Shown here one piece after another: positions 33,361 to 41,094 of a stretch of 64,000 nt of DNA. Positions within the stretch are counted from its first letter, which is position 1. Every line of letters begins with the position of its first letter. A program made the translations under genes and the position numbers. Source of the DNA: DATKQJ01 sp035534295 (GTDB lineage Bacteria; Chloroflexota; Dormibacteria; Dormibacterales; Dormibacteraceae); NCBI GenBank assembly GCA_035534295.1, contig DATLSE010000009.1, positions 53,451 through 117,450 on the forward strand, written 5' to 3'. A model generated the notes under the pieces. The model made no database searches. It was not told where the DNA came from and saw only the letters and a program-made list of their open reading frames with translations.

Positions 33361-33951
33361 GTGATGATCGGGGACGCCCGGGGGAGCCTGCGCTGGATGG
33401 GACCGGACGCCCTGGCCAGGCTCGTGCCCTTCGCCGCCCTGGTCGCCATCGTCGAGCTGCGCTGGCGCCCGACCTGGCTCGGCGTCGGTCCAGGCGAGCT
33501 GGGCCTGCAGCTGGCGGTCGGCGTGGTGGGTGCGGGTGCGCTCTTCGCTTGCGCCGCCGCCATCCGCTCTTGGATCGCCCACCGCGGCGGCAATGCCGTG
33601 CTCCCCGGCGGTCGGGCCGACCTGGCGCTTCAGCTCGGCTACTTCCTGGTCAACGCGCCCCTGGAGGAGGCGTTCTTCCGAGGCCTGCTTCAGGGCGGCG
33701 GTGGGCAGCTGATCAGCCCCCTGGCCGCCGGTGTCATCGCAACCCTGGCCTACTCGCTCTACCATCGGCTCGGTGGTTGGCGATGGCCCGAGGTTGGTGC
33801 GACGTTGCTGGCCGGGATTCCACTGGCCTTGATCTTCCGGCTATTGCCCGGGCCGCCCTCGTTGCTGGCGGTCTCGATCGCCCACTTCGGGGCCACCTGC
33901 GGTTTCCTCGGTCCCGGGGTGGCCGTGCTGAGGCGGCTGCGACGGCTCTGA
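33361..33951 (+). CDS. CPBP-family intramembrane protease
   Basis: About 196 residues, five to six TM helices. CPBP (CaaX/bacteriocin-processing) motifs are present: EEAFFRGLLQ (motif 1), the motif-2 equivalent AYSLYHRLGG with Tyr in place of Phe, and SIAHFGATCGFL (motif 3). These proteases cleave prenylated or secreted peptides or help immunity to bacteriocins. GTG at 33361 is preferred over a weak TTG 34 codons earlier. The stop overlaps the MFS gene start (CTGA). Confidence 0.75.
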   Translation: MMIGDARGSLRWMGPDALARLVPFAALVAIVELRWRPTWLGVGPGELGLQLAVGVVGAGALFACAAAIRSWIAHRGGNAVLPGGRADLALQLGYFLVNAPLEEAFFRGLLQGGGGQLISPLAAGVIATLAYSLYHRLGGWRWPEVGATLLAGIPLALIFRLLPGPPSLLAVSIAHFGATCGFLGPGVAVLRRLRRL

Positions 33952-35123
33952 GCCGCCGGCTCGGGGGCTCCGGCAGGGTCTTGATTCTGTGCGCTCTGGC
34001 CAGCCTCTGGGCCGGCTACTCCGGCTCCATCCTGATTCTGGTGCTGCCCGCCGTCGGGCATCAATTCGGATCCTCGATCGGATCGCTGGCCAACCTGGGC
34101 AGCGTCTTGAGCCTGGGTACCGCGCTCGCCCCTCCGCTGGGATGGGCCGCTGATAGGATCGGTCGCCGCCCGCTGCTGGCCCTGGCCCTGGCTCTGGGCT
34201 CAGCCGCCGACCTGTTCAGCGCCCTGTCAACCGGCCTCACCACCCTGGCCCTGTCCCGGCTCCTGGCGGTCGGTCTGGAGACCCTGGCCCTCACCCTGGC
34301 CAGCGCGTTGGTGGTGGAGGAGGTCGTGGCCACCCGGCGGGGGCTGGCGCTGGCCGGTCTGGGGGTCAGTGCGGGAATCGGATTCGGTCTGGCCACCATC
34401 ATCTATCCCGCGCTGGCTCCGAACTGGAGGGCGCTGTACTGGGGCGCGAGCCTGGGTTTGCCTCTGGCTGGACTTGTCTTCTGGCAGCTGCCCGAGAGCC
34501 GGCTCTGGGCGGCGGCCGCCCAAGGTTCGGCTCCACTGCGCCAGGTGCTCTCCGGTCCCTGGCGCCGTCGCCTCTGGCTGGCCTGCGGGTTTGGGATTCT
34601 GAGCGCCGCCCTTTATCGCCCTGCCGCGCTCCTGATCGCGTTCTACGGCAGTCGCGATCTGCATCTGGAGCCGATCTGGATCAGCGCCGTGATCGTGGTC
34701 TCCGGCGTCGTCTCTGCCCCCGCCCTGCTGCTCGGAGGCACGCTGTCCGACCGCTGGGGCCGACGCCGCCCGGGGGTGCTGCTCGGATTGCTCGCCGCTG
34801 CATTCACCGCGCTCAACTTCTCGCTGGGCCGAGCCGGATACTGGGTCGGCAGCGTGGGCGCCAGCCTGGGTTCGAGCGCTCAGGCTCCGGTCCTGGGGGC
34901 CTGGTTCGGGGAACTGTTTCCCACCCGGGCTCGGGCCAGCGCAGAATCCCTGACCGCTTTTGCCGCCGCCCTGGGCGGGATCGCCGGGCTGCAGATCCTG
35001 CCCGCCCTGCAATCGCGCCTCGGGCTGGGCGGGGCGATCGCGATCCTCGCGCTCCCCGCCCTGGCCGGCTCCCTGCTACTCCTCGGACTGCCTGAAACCC
35101 AAGGGCTTGACCTTCCCGAGTGA
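33948..35123 (+). CDS. MFS transporter
   Basis: About 391 residues, 12 TM helices. The A-like loop motif between TM2 and TM3 is GWAADRIGRRP, and its second-half copy is GTLSDRWGRRRPG. The segment FGELFPTRARASAES is typical of sugar/metabolite transporters. The start is uncertain: CTG at 33948 overlaps the upstream stop (CTGA) and gives LSRRLGGSGR before TM1; TTG at 33981 would leave almost nothing before TM1. Substrate unknown. Confidence 0.85.
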   Translation: MSRRLGGSGRVLILCALASLWAGYSGSILILVLPAVGHQFGSSIGSLANLGSVLSLGTALAPPLGWAADRIGRRPLLALALALGSAADLFSALSTGLTTLALSRLLAVGLETLALTLASALVVEEVVATRRGLALAGLGVSAGIGFGLATIIYPALAPNWRALYWGASLGLPLAGLVFWQLPESRLWAAAAQGSAPLRQVLSGPWRRRLWLACGFGILSAALYRPAALLIAFYGSRDLHLEPIWISAVIVVSGVVSAPALLLGGTLSDRWGRRRPGVLLGLLAAAFTALNFSLGRAGYWVGSVGASLGSSAQAPVLGAWFGELFPTRARASAESLTAFAAALGGIAGLQILPALQSRLGLGGAIAILALPALAGSLLLLGLPETQGLDLPE

Positions 35124-35286
35124 ACTTGGGGCGGCCGCCGAATTGGGTTGGCTACTTGCGGTGGCGTAAAGTATTCGCGTAGGTTTAGAACGCCTTCTGG
35201 GCGCCGGTCCAAAGTGACGGCCCCGTTTCTTGCGCATTGAGCCTCAATTTGCTCCCTCCCGCCCACTGTCTGCAGGCCTGACCCAA

Positions 35287-38037
35287 ATGAGCACGCCATA
35301 CCCCGGCGACATACTCCCACTCTGGAATCCGGACATACCGGGCGAGGAGATCAACGCCGGTCGCCTGGGGATCAGGGTGCGGCCGGAGAGTCCGGCGGCG
35401 GCCAAGCTCGCCTTCATCCCCAACGGCCCGGAGTGGCTGCGCGAGGTGCTGGAGGAGCACCGGGAGATCGACGGCACTTACGAGGCGGCCAAACCGGACC
35501 GTCCGCTCGAGTTCACCGGTCAGGTCGACCAGACCCTCATCACCGGCCGCCTGGGGCGCACCCCGGGGGGACTGGCGCTCGAGATCACGGACATGCAGCA
35601 GCTCGAATCCGAATTCGTGGCCGAGCGCTCTCGACTTCGCCTGCACTACCGGGAGATGCAGCTGGTCAGTGAATGGGATGGAGAACTTGAGGGCTTCACC
35701 GCCTTCCAGCTCCGCGAGGCGGCCAAGAGCCAGCCCATCCTGGACTCGACGATGCGCTTCATCGAGCACCTGCGCGACTTCCGCGAGCGACTGGCCGAGG
35801 CCGCGGTGCGGAGATACGAGGCGTCCGAGCAGTGGGTCGAATGTCCCCATTGCGAGGAGATCACGGCCACGGCGGGGGGGACGGTTCACTGTCCGAGTTG
35901 CGGCGAGGACATGCGTGGCGGTGAGTATGTCCGCGCCTCCCTTCATTTGATCGATGACCAGGACGCCCGGGTCTATCGCGGCATCGACTCGCTGACCGTG
36001 CGCTCCCAGGGATTTCCCGAATACCGGGGCATGAGTGTCGACCGGGTTCAGGGCTCCAACCTCTACGTTTCCTTCCGACGCTACGATCCCCTGCCGGACG
36101 AGGGCGTGGTGCTGCCGACGGCGTCGGTCGAGATGTTCGAGGCCCAGCGCTCGGTCATCCGCCAGCTCCAGATCGGCTCGCCCAGGACTGGAGCGCTGGC
36201 GGCCGAGCTCGCCGATCCGGGCTGGCTCGGGTCGCCTCCACGGATCCAGCTCGAGGGCAAGCGGGCGCACAACCTGCCCCAGCCCAACGATGAGCAGGAG
36301 GAGGCGGTGTCGCGCGTCATGGGTATGCGCCCGGGCCAGCTCTACCTGATCCAGGGACCCCCGGGGACAGGTAAGACGACCGCCATCGTCGAATCCATCC
36401 GCCGCATCCTGGCGCGACAGCACGACGCCGCGATCCTGCTCAGCTCCCATTCCAACGACGCCGTCGACACCGGCCAGGAGAGGTTGCTCGGGTTCTCCCA
36501 CGTCCGCCAGGCGCGCATCGCAGAGCCGGGGAAGGTTCCTCGGCGCCTGCGCCACACCCTGGTCGAAGGCGACGACCTGGAGCCGTATAACCTCGTCGCC
36601 GGGACGGTCAACCGGCTTGCTATCGATTCCCGGCTGCGCTTCCGCGTGTTCGATTGGCTGATCCTGGACGAGGCCAACAAGGTGCGCTCGAACGAGGCTC
36701 TGGCGCTGATGCCGCTGGCCAAGCGCTGGGTCATGATCGGTGACCTAAATCAGCTTCCACCGGTGATGGAGGAGGCGGCGCTCGAGTTCGAGATCCGCGG
36801 CGAGCTCGACCAGATGGTGCGCGACGCCAGCTTTTACGGATGGATCTGGGATCAGGTGCCCGCAACCTCCAAGATCATGCTGCCGCGGCAGTATCGGATG
36901 CGAGAGCCCATCGGGCGGGTGGTATCGGACCTCTTCTACGGTGGCCGCCTGATCCACGAGTCACCGCACCAGCGGATGCCCCTGCCCTGGCCTTTCGACC
37001 GCGAGATCGTCTGGGTCGACACCGGAGCTCAGGACGAGTACCGCGACGCCCAGAGGTCGGTCGCCAACGAGTTTGAGGTCGCGCTCTGCAAGGACATCAC
37101 GGCGATCATTCGAAAACGCGTGCGCAAGGCCAAGCTGGCCGTGATCGCCATGTACAGCTCCCAGGTGAACAAGCTCGTCACCGCGCTCAAGGGCATCGTG
37201 CCACCCGACGATGTGGAGTCGGTCGACGCCTTTGAAGGTCGGGAGTCGGACGCCGTCATCCTCTCCCTGGTGCGCTCCAATGACCGGGCCGCGATCGGGT
37301 TTCTAAACGACCCCAACCGGGTCAACGTCGCCATCTCCCGGGCCCGCAAGCTCCTCGTCATCGTGGGCGACTCCAAGACCGTCATCGGTGGTGCTCCCGA
37401 GCTCTTCGGTCCGCTCTTCGAGCATGCCCGGGAGGAGGGCCTGGTGGCCGGTGTGGGCGCGGTCGTGACCGCCTGCCAGCGGGTCGGAATTCGCTCGCAG
37501 GTTCAGCGCCTGTCGCGGCCGCGGCGGGGCGAGAAGCGGCGCAGCCGGCGTCGGCGTCGATTCAAGGATGCGCCGGTGGGGAGTGAAAACGAGATTGGGA
37601 GTGCAGCCGGCGCCGACGCGGCGGCGGCTCCCGCCCTGGCCCCGGCGCCGGCCCAGATCGAGCCCGATTCCGCGCCTCATCTCAACGACGCCCAGGGTGA
37701 GCTCGTCGCTGCGCCGGCCCGCCGGGGGAGGCGACGGGAGCGCCCGGAGCCGCCCGCCGCATCTGAGCCGGCAACCCCAGGACTTGCGTCAGCCCAACTC
37801 GAACTCGATTCCCTTCCTCACACCAACGGCGCCCAGATCGCGCTCGAGGCCGTGCCCGTCAGCCGCGGGAGGCGACGGGTACGTCCGGAGCCGCCCAGCG
37901 GGTTGGAGCCGGTGGTGGCGACCCTGGTCGCCCCAGTTGCGCCGAGTGCCCCCCCCGCCCCGCGCCGCCCGGCCCGGCGGCGCGCTCTCCCCGTCGACCA
38001 CGGCGACGAATCGGCCCCGGAACTGATCGAGGGCTGA
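35287..38037 (+). CDS. Zinc-ribbon SF1 helicase (UPF1/DNA2-like) with duplicated basic tail
   Basis: About 916 residues. An N-terminal domain of unknown fold (1-180), a zinc ribbon with Cys186, Cys189, Cys202 and Cys205, then a superfamily-1B helicase core: PNDEQEEAV Q-motif, Walker A GPPGTGKTT (357-365), DEAN at 461-464 in place of the common DEAS/DEAG, GDLNQLPPV, RQYRM (534-538), DAFEGRESDAVILS and NVAISRARK (680-688). From about 744 the tail is disordered and arginine-rich with two copies of a 47-residue unit starting at 789 and 836, each with RGRRR. Likely an RNA/DNA helicase or RNP remodeller. ATG at 35287 is chosen; TTG at 35230 is possible. Confidence 0.85.
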   Translation: MSTPYPGDILPLWNPDIPGEEINAGRLGIRVRPESPAAAKLAFIPNGPEWLREVLEEHREIDGTYEAAKPDRPLEFTGQVDQTLITGRLGRTPGGLALEITDMQQLESEFVAERSRLRLHYREMQLVSEWDGELEGFTAFQLREAAKSQPILDSTMRFIEHLRDFRERLAEAAVRRYEASEQWVECPHCEEITATAGGTVHCPSCGEDMRGGEYVRASLHLIDDQDARVYRGIDSLTVRSQGFPEYRGMSVDRVQGSNLYVSFRRYDPLPDEGVVLPTASVEMFEAQRSVIRQLQIGSPRTGALAAELADPGWLGSPPRIQLEGKRAHNLPQPNDEQEEAVSRVMGMRPGQLYLIQGPPGTGKTTAIVESIRRILARQHDAAILLSSHSNDAVDTGQERLLGFSHVRQARIAEPGKVPRRLRHTLVEGDDLEPYNLVAGTVNRLAIDSRLRFRVFDWLILDEANKVRSNEALALMPLAKRWVMIGDLNQLPPVMEEAALEFEIRGELDQMVRDASFYGWIWDQVPATSKIMLPRQYRMREPIGRVVSDLFYGGRLIHESPHQRMPLPWPFDREIVWVDTGAQDEYRDAQRSVANEFEVALCKDITAIIRKRVRKAKLAVIAMYSSQVNKLVTALKGIVPPDDVESVDAFEGRESDAVILSLVRSNDRAAIGFLNDPNRVNVAISRARKLLVIVGDSKTVIGGAPELFGPLFEHAREEGLVAGVGAVVTACQRVGIRSQVQRLSRPRRGEKRRSRRRRRFKDAPVGSENEIGSAAGADAAAAPALAPAPAQIEPDSAPHLNDAQGELVAAPARRGRRRERPEPPAASEPATPGLASAQLELDSLPHTNGAQIALEAVPVSRGRRRVRPEPPSGLEPVVATLVAPVAPSAPPAPRRPARRRALPVDHGDESAPELIEG

Positions 38038-38481
38038 TCAGGCTCCGACCACCTGGACCTGCAACCTCCAGCTCCGGACGTACGCCGGACAGGCCAGACC
38101 GGGTGAGCACTGCGGGGCGGCCACCGCGCTGATCTCCGCGGAGCCCGGCCCCAGGGCCTCGAATCGGCCCACCGCCACTCCCCTGAGCGCGGTGGCGCGA
38201 ACGTCGACCACCGGCATCATGACCAGCTGGTCATTGCTGCCGAGATCGGTCCAGGGGCTGAGTCCGGACTCCTGGTGGAGCGCGACCTCCACGATGTCGC
38301 CGGCGTGCAGCGTTATCGAGCGTCCGGAATCGGCGTTGCTCACGGCGACCGTGTGCGCGCTCGGGGTCGGACTCGCCGCAGCGCGCTCGCCCCCCCCCGC
38401 GCAGGCGGTCAAGAGCAGGCCCAGGGCCAAAAGGCACGCGGTGCGCGCGGTCTTCGCGCTCACGGCAAGAAAAACGATCAT
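38038..38481 (-). CDS. Small lipoprotein
   Basis: 147 residues. A type II signal with LALGLLLTAC lipobox (Cys near 27) followed by a Gly/Ala/Ser linker and a small beta domain (SITLHAGDIVEVAL and a final SWRLQVQVV). Two cysteines in PQCSPGLACPAY may form a disulfide. A GTG 7 codons downstream would give a more standard signal length. No family recognised. Its stop abuts the helicase stop with no gap. Confidence 0.7.
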   Translation of the reverse strand: MIVFLAVSAKTARTACLLALGLLLTACAGGGERAAASPTPSAHTVAVSNADSGRSITLHAGDIVEVALHQESGLSPWTDLGSNDQLVMMPVVDVRATALRGVAVGRFEALGPGSAEISAVAAPQCSPGLACPAYVRSWRLQVQVVGA

Positions 38482-38684
38482 GAGGGCGAGGGGTAACGCG
38501 CGGGGCGTACCGGCGGCGACGCCGCGCTCGAGCGCCTCAAAATCCTCATTCTGGCGCCGCGTGGCGGGGTCCGCCTTCGGGTTCTGGCGCCGCCGGCGAC
38601 TGAGGCTTGGCGTCCCCGGAGCCGGATCTTACCGTGACCGCCGACAAGGCGGGAAATCACCGTGATACGTTACCGCCGCCGGCC

Positions 38685-39707
38685 ATGAGTGACCAAACAC
38701 CCACCACGCCTCGGGGACGCACGGGCCAGGTGCTGCCCACGCCGGTGGGAAAGTTGCGCCGGATCGGGCTCGCCGCTTCCGCCTTCCTGTCGGCGAACGC
38801 CTTTGAGCGCTCCCAGGACTCCCGGCCCACTGGCCCCGTGGTCGCCCTGTCCCGGATCCAGCCTCCCCCGGCGCGCATGCGGGCCCGCCTCTCATGGCGC
38901 TCGACGGATTACATCGAGCGCCTTGAGACTGCTATCCGCGAGCCGCGGCTCAAGGCTGCGGCAACCATTGCCGTGATCTCGCCCAAGGGCGGCGTGGGCA
39001 AGACGACCGTCTCCTCACTCCTGGGCTCGCTCTATGCCCAGGTCCGATCTGACCGCGTGGTGGCGGTGGACGCTGACCCCGACTTCGGTTCCCTGGGCCG
39101 GGCGCTGGCCGCCAGTCATGGCGTCTTCGTCGACGACATGATTGAGATCCTGGACAGCCGGGGCATCAGCGTGACCGAGTTCGACAGCGCCATGGGACGC
39201 ACCGGGCAGGGCCTGATGGTCATTCCGGCGCCCCGCGACCCCTCGCGCATGGCCGCGCTGGGCGAGGTCGAGTACACGCGCGTCATCCGCCGCCTGCAGG
39301 ACCTGAGCGGGATCGTCATTCTGGACTGCGGTACCGGGCTGCAGAGCGGGGCGGTGCGCGCGGCCCTGGAGACGGCCGATCAGCTGGTCCTGGTCACCGA
39401 CGCCGATCCGGCCACCGCCGCCCTGGTGGTGGAGGCCGGGCGTCTTCTGGCCGAGGACCGCGTGCCGCTGACCCTGGTGGTCAACCGGATGCCGGCCGGG
39501 CGCTCGCGCCTCGACCTGGCCGGGCTGGGACGCGGTCTGGCCCAGGCTCAGAACCTGGTCGTCGTCCCCGAGGAGCCCGACGCCTCGGCCGCGTTATCCC
39601 AGGCCCAGTTCAACTGGACCGACGCCCCGCAGAGCTGGCGCGTGGCCATCCGTGAGCTGGCGGTCGCCCTGTGCGCGGGCTGGCCTGGGCTCGGCCTCAG
39701 CGGCTGA
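38685..39707 (+). CDS. ParA/MinD-like ATPase with N-terminal extension
   Basis: About 340 residues. The deviant Walker A SPKGGVGKTT has Lys101 and Lys106; VVAVDADPDFGSLGRAL (switch I) and IVILDCGTGL (Walker B) follow, closing with VVNRMP. The first 90 residues are Pro/Arg-rich and have no known fold. This layout recalls the extended MinD-like ATPases near ESX secretion loci of actinobacteria, but no ESX gene is present. It is convergent with a bactofilin gene 10 bp away, so a role in positioning or in the cell envelope is plausible. ATG at 38685 is preferred over a start 26 codons earlier. Confidence 0.8.
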   Translation: MSDQTPTTPRGRTGQVLPTPVGKLRRIGLAASAFLSANAFERSQDSRPTGPVVALSRIQPPPARMRARLSWRSTDYIERLETAIREPRLKAAATIAVISPKGGVGKTTVSSLLGSLYAQVRSDRVVAVDADPDFGSLGRALAASHGVFVDDMIEILDSRGISVTEFDSAMGRTGQGLMVIPAPRDPSRMAALGEVEYTRVIRRLQDLSGIVILDCGTGLQSGAVRAALETADQLVLVTDADPATAALVVEAGRLLAEDRVPLTLVVNRMPAGRSRLDLAGLGRGLAQAQNLVVVPEEPDASAALSQAQFNWTDAPQSWRVAIRELAVALCAGWPGLGLSG

Positions 39708-39717
39708 GCGGGCCTCG

Positions 39718-40167
39718 TCAGGCGGTCTCGGTCCGCTCCGATTCGGTGCTTCGCCGCGGCGTGCTGGCCGACGAGCCGGACTGCATGGAGACGTTGCCGT
39801 TGAGCGTGGCGCCATCCTCGATCGCCAGCCTCGCCACCTTGACGTCACCGGTCACCACGCCCGAGCCCGCCAACACCAACTTCTCGCGCGCCACCACGTC
39901 TCCGTTGAGCGACCCGCGAACGCTGACGTTGCGCGCCTCCACCGGCGCCTTGACCGTACCCTGACTCTCGACGTTGACGTCTCCCGTCGCGCTGAGTTCG
40001 CCCTCCAGGGTGCCCTGAATTCGGATGTCACCATCCACCGTGAGCTTGCCCACGAGCACGTCACGCGGACCGAGTGTGATTGAGGAACTTCCGCTGCCCG
40101 ACTGCTCGCCGCGATGGCGGAAACCTCTCGGCTGCGTGGACTCCTCGCTCGCGGTCTCTGCTTCCAT
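39718..40167 (-). CDS. Bactofilin
   Basis: About 149 residues. The central beta-helix repeats are clear: SITLGPRDVLVGKLTVDGDI, then IQGTLEGELSATGDVNV, KAPVEARNVSVRGSLNGDV and SGVVTGDVKVARLAI, with disordered Ser/Thr-rich ends. Bactofilins polymerise into filaments that organise the cell envelope and, in Myxococcus, ParABS positioning. ATG at 40167 has a GGGAAG ribosome site 7 nt upstream; TAAGAT at 40224-40219 can serve as its -10, giving a short leader. Earlier ATGs at 40200 and 40221 are less likely. Confidence 0.85.
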   Translation of the reverse strand: MEAETASEESTQPRGFRHRGEQSGSGSSSITLGPRDVLVGKLTVDGDIRIQGTLEGELSATGDVNVESQGTVKAPVEARNVSVRGSLNGDVVAREKLVLAGSGVVTGDVKVARLAIEDGATLNGNVSMQSGSSASTPRRSTESERTETA

Positions 40168-40251
40168 ATTCACACTTCCCACTTCAGTTGACGCGCCCAT
40201 GGATTCGGGCCGAAGTAGCATCTTAACCGGAGTGCCGGCGACTTGAGGCCC

Positions 40252-41094
40252 ATGCGTGCACCCGGGTTAGTGGAGGCCAACGTGCTCTTCTTCGACTCGG
40301 TGGCTGCCACCTATGAGGATTGGGCTGGCGGACTGCATCGGCGCGTTGCTCAGCGCCTGGTCGATCTGGTTTCGGCGCGAGCGGGAGAACGTGTGCTCGA
40401 CGTGGGCTGCGGTACCGGTCTGGTCACGCACCCGATCGCGGACGCGGTGGGAGAACCCGGCCCGGTGATCGGGATCGACGTCTCCGAAGCGATGCTCGTC
40501 CGGGCTCGGCAGGGCGCCAGGGCCAACACCTCCTTCGTCCTACAGTCGGCCGACCATCACATGCCATTCCGTGATCGCAGCTTCGATCTGGTCACATTTG
40601 GTGATTCGTTGGCCTATCTTGCCTCCCCCAGCCGGGCGCTGCGGGAGGCAGCGCGCCTGACCCGCCCCGGGGGGCGGATCGGACTCGCCCTGCGCATTCG
40701 CTCCCTCGCCACCGCCGCCCAGCAGGAGTTCTTTCACATCCTGGAGGAGCTGAACGAATCCCATCCCCTGGTCATCCCGCGCCCCGGGCCCGAGCTGGTG
40801 GACATGGGCGAGAAGCCGGTCATCGCACACATGCTGAACGAGGCCGGCTTTGAGCAGGTGCAGACCACGACCATGGCCACCGGTGAGCGTATGGCCTCGG
40901 CCCGGACCTGGGTCGATCTCATGTCCGGTCTGGGGCCGCGTCCGCACGCTCTCGTCACCACGCTGGGACCGCAGATGCGGCGTCAGCTCGAGGCCTGGGT
41001 CGAGCGCGAGATGGGCAAGCTCGGCGAGGACGCCTTCCACTACCACGAAGCGTTCACGTTCGCCCTCGCCCGGCGCTCGGACGACCCGAACTGA
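40252..41094 (+). CDS. Class I SAM-dependent methyltransferase
   Basis: 280 residues, UbiE/Methyltransf_11-like. Motif I VLDVGCGTGLV, acidic motif VIGIDVSEAML, the post-II region SADHHMPFRDRSFDLVTFGD, and RPGGRIGLAL. The extended C-terminal domain (about 170-280) is likely substrate-binding; the substrate is unknown. ATG at 40252 follows TGAGGCCC. Its TGA overlaps a CTG that opens the next gene's frame. Confidence 0.85.
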   Translation: MRAPGLVEANVLFFDSVAATYEDWAGGLHRRVAQRLVDLVSARAGERVLDVGCGTGLVTHPIADAVGEPGPVIGIDVSEAMLVRARQGARANTSFVLQSADHHMPFRDRSFDLVTFGDSLAYLASPSRALREAARLTRPGGRIGLALRIRSLATAAQQEFFHILEELNESHPLVIPRPGPELVDMGEKPVIAHMLNEAGFEQVQTTTMATGERMASARTWVDLMSGLGPRPHALVTTLGPQMRRQLEAWVEREMGKLGEDAFHYHEAFTFALARRSDDPN

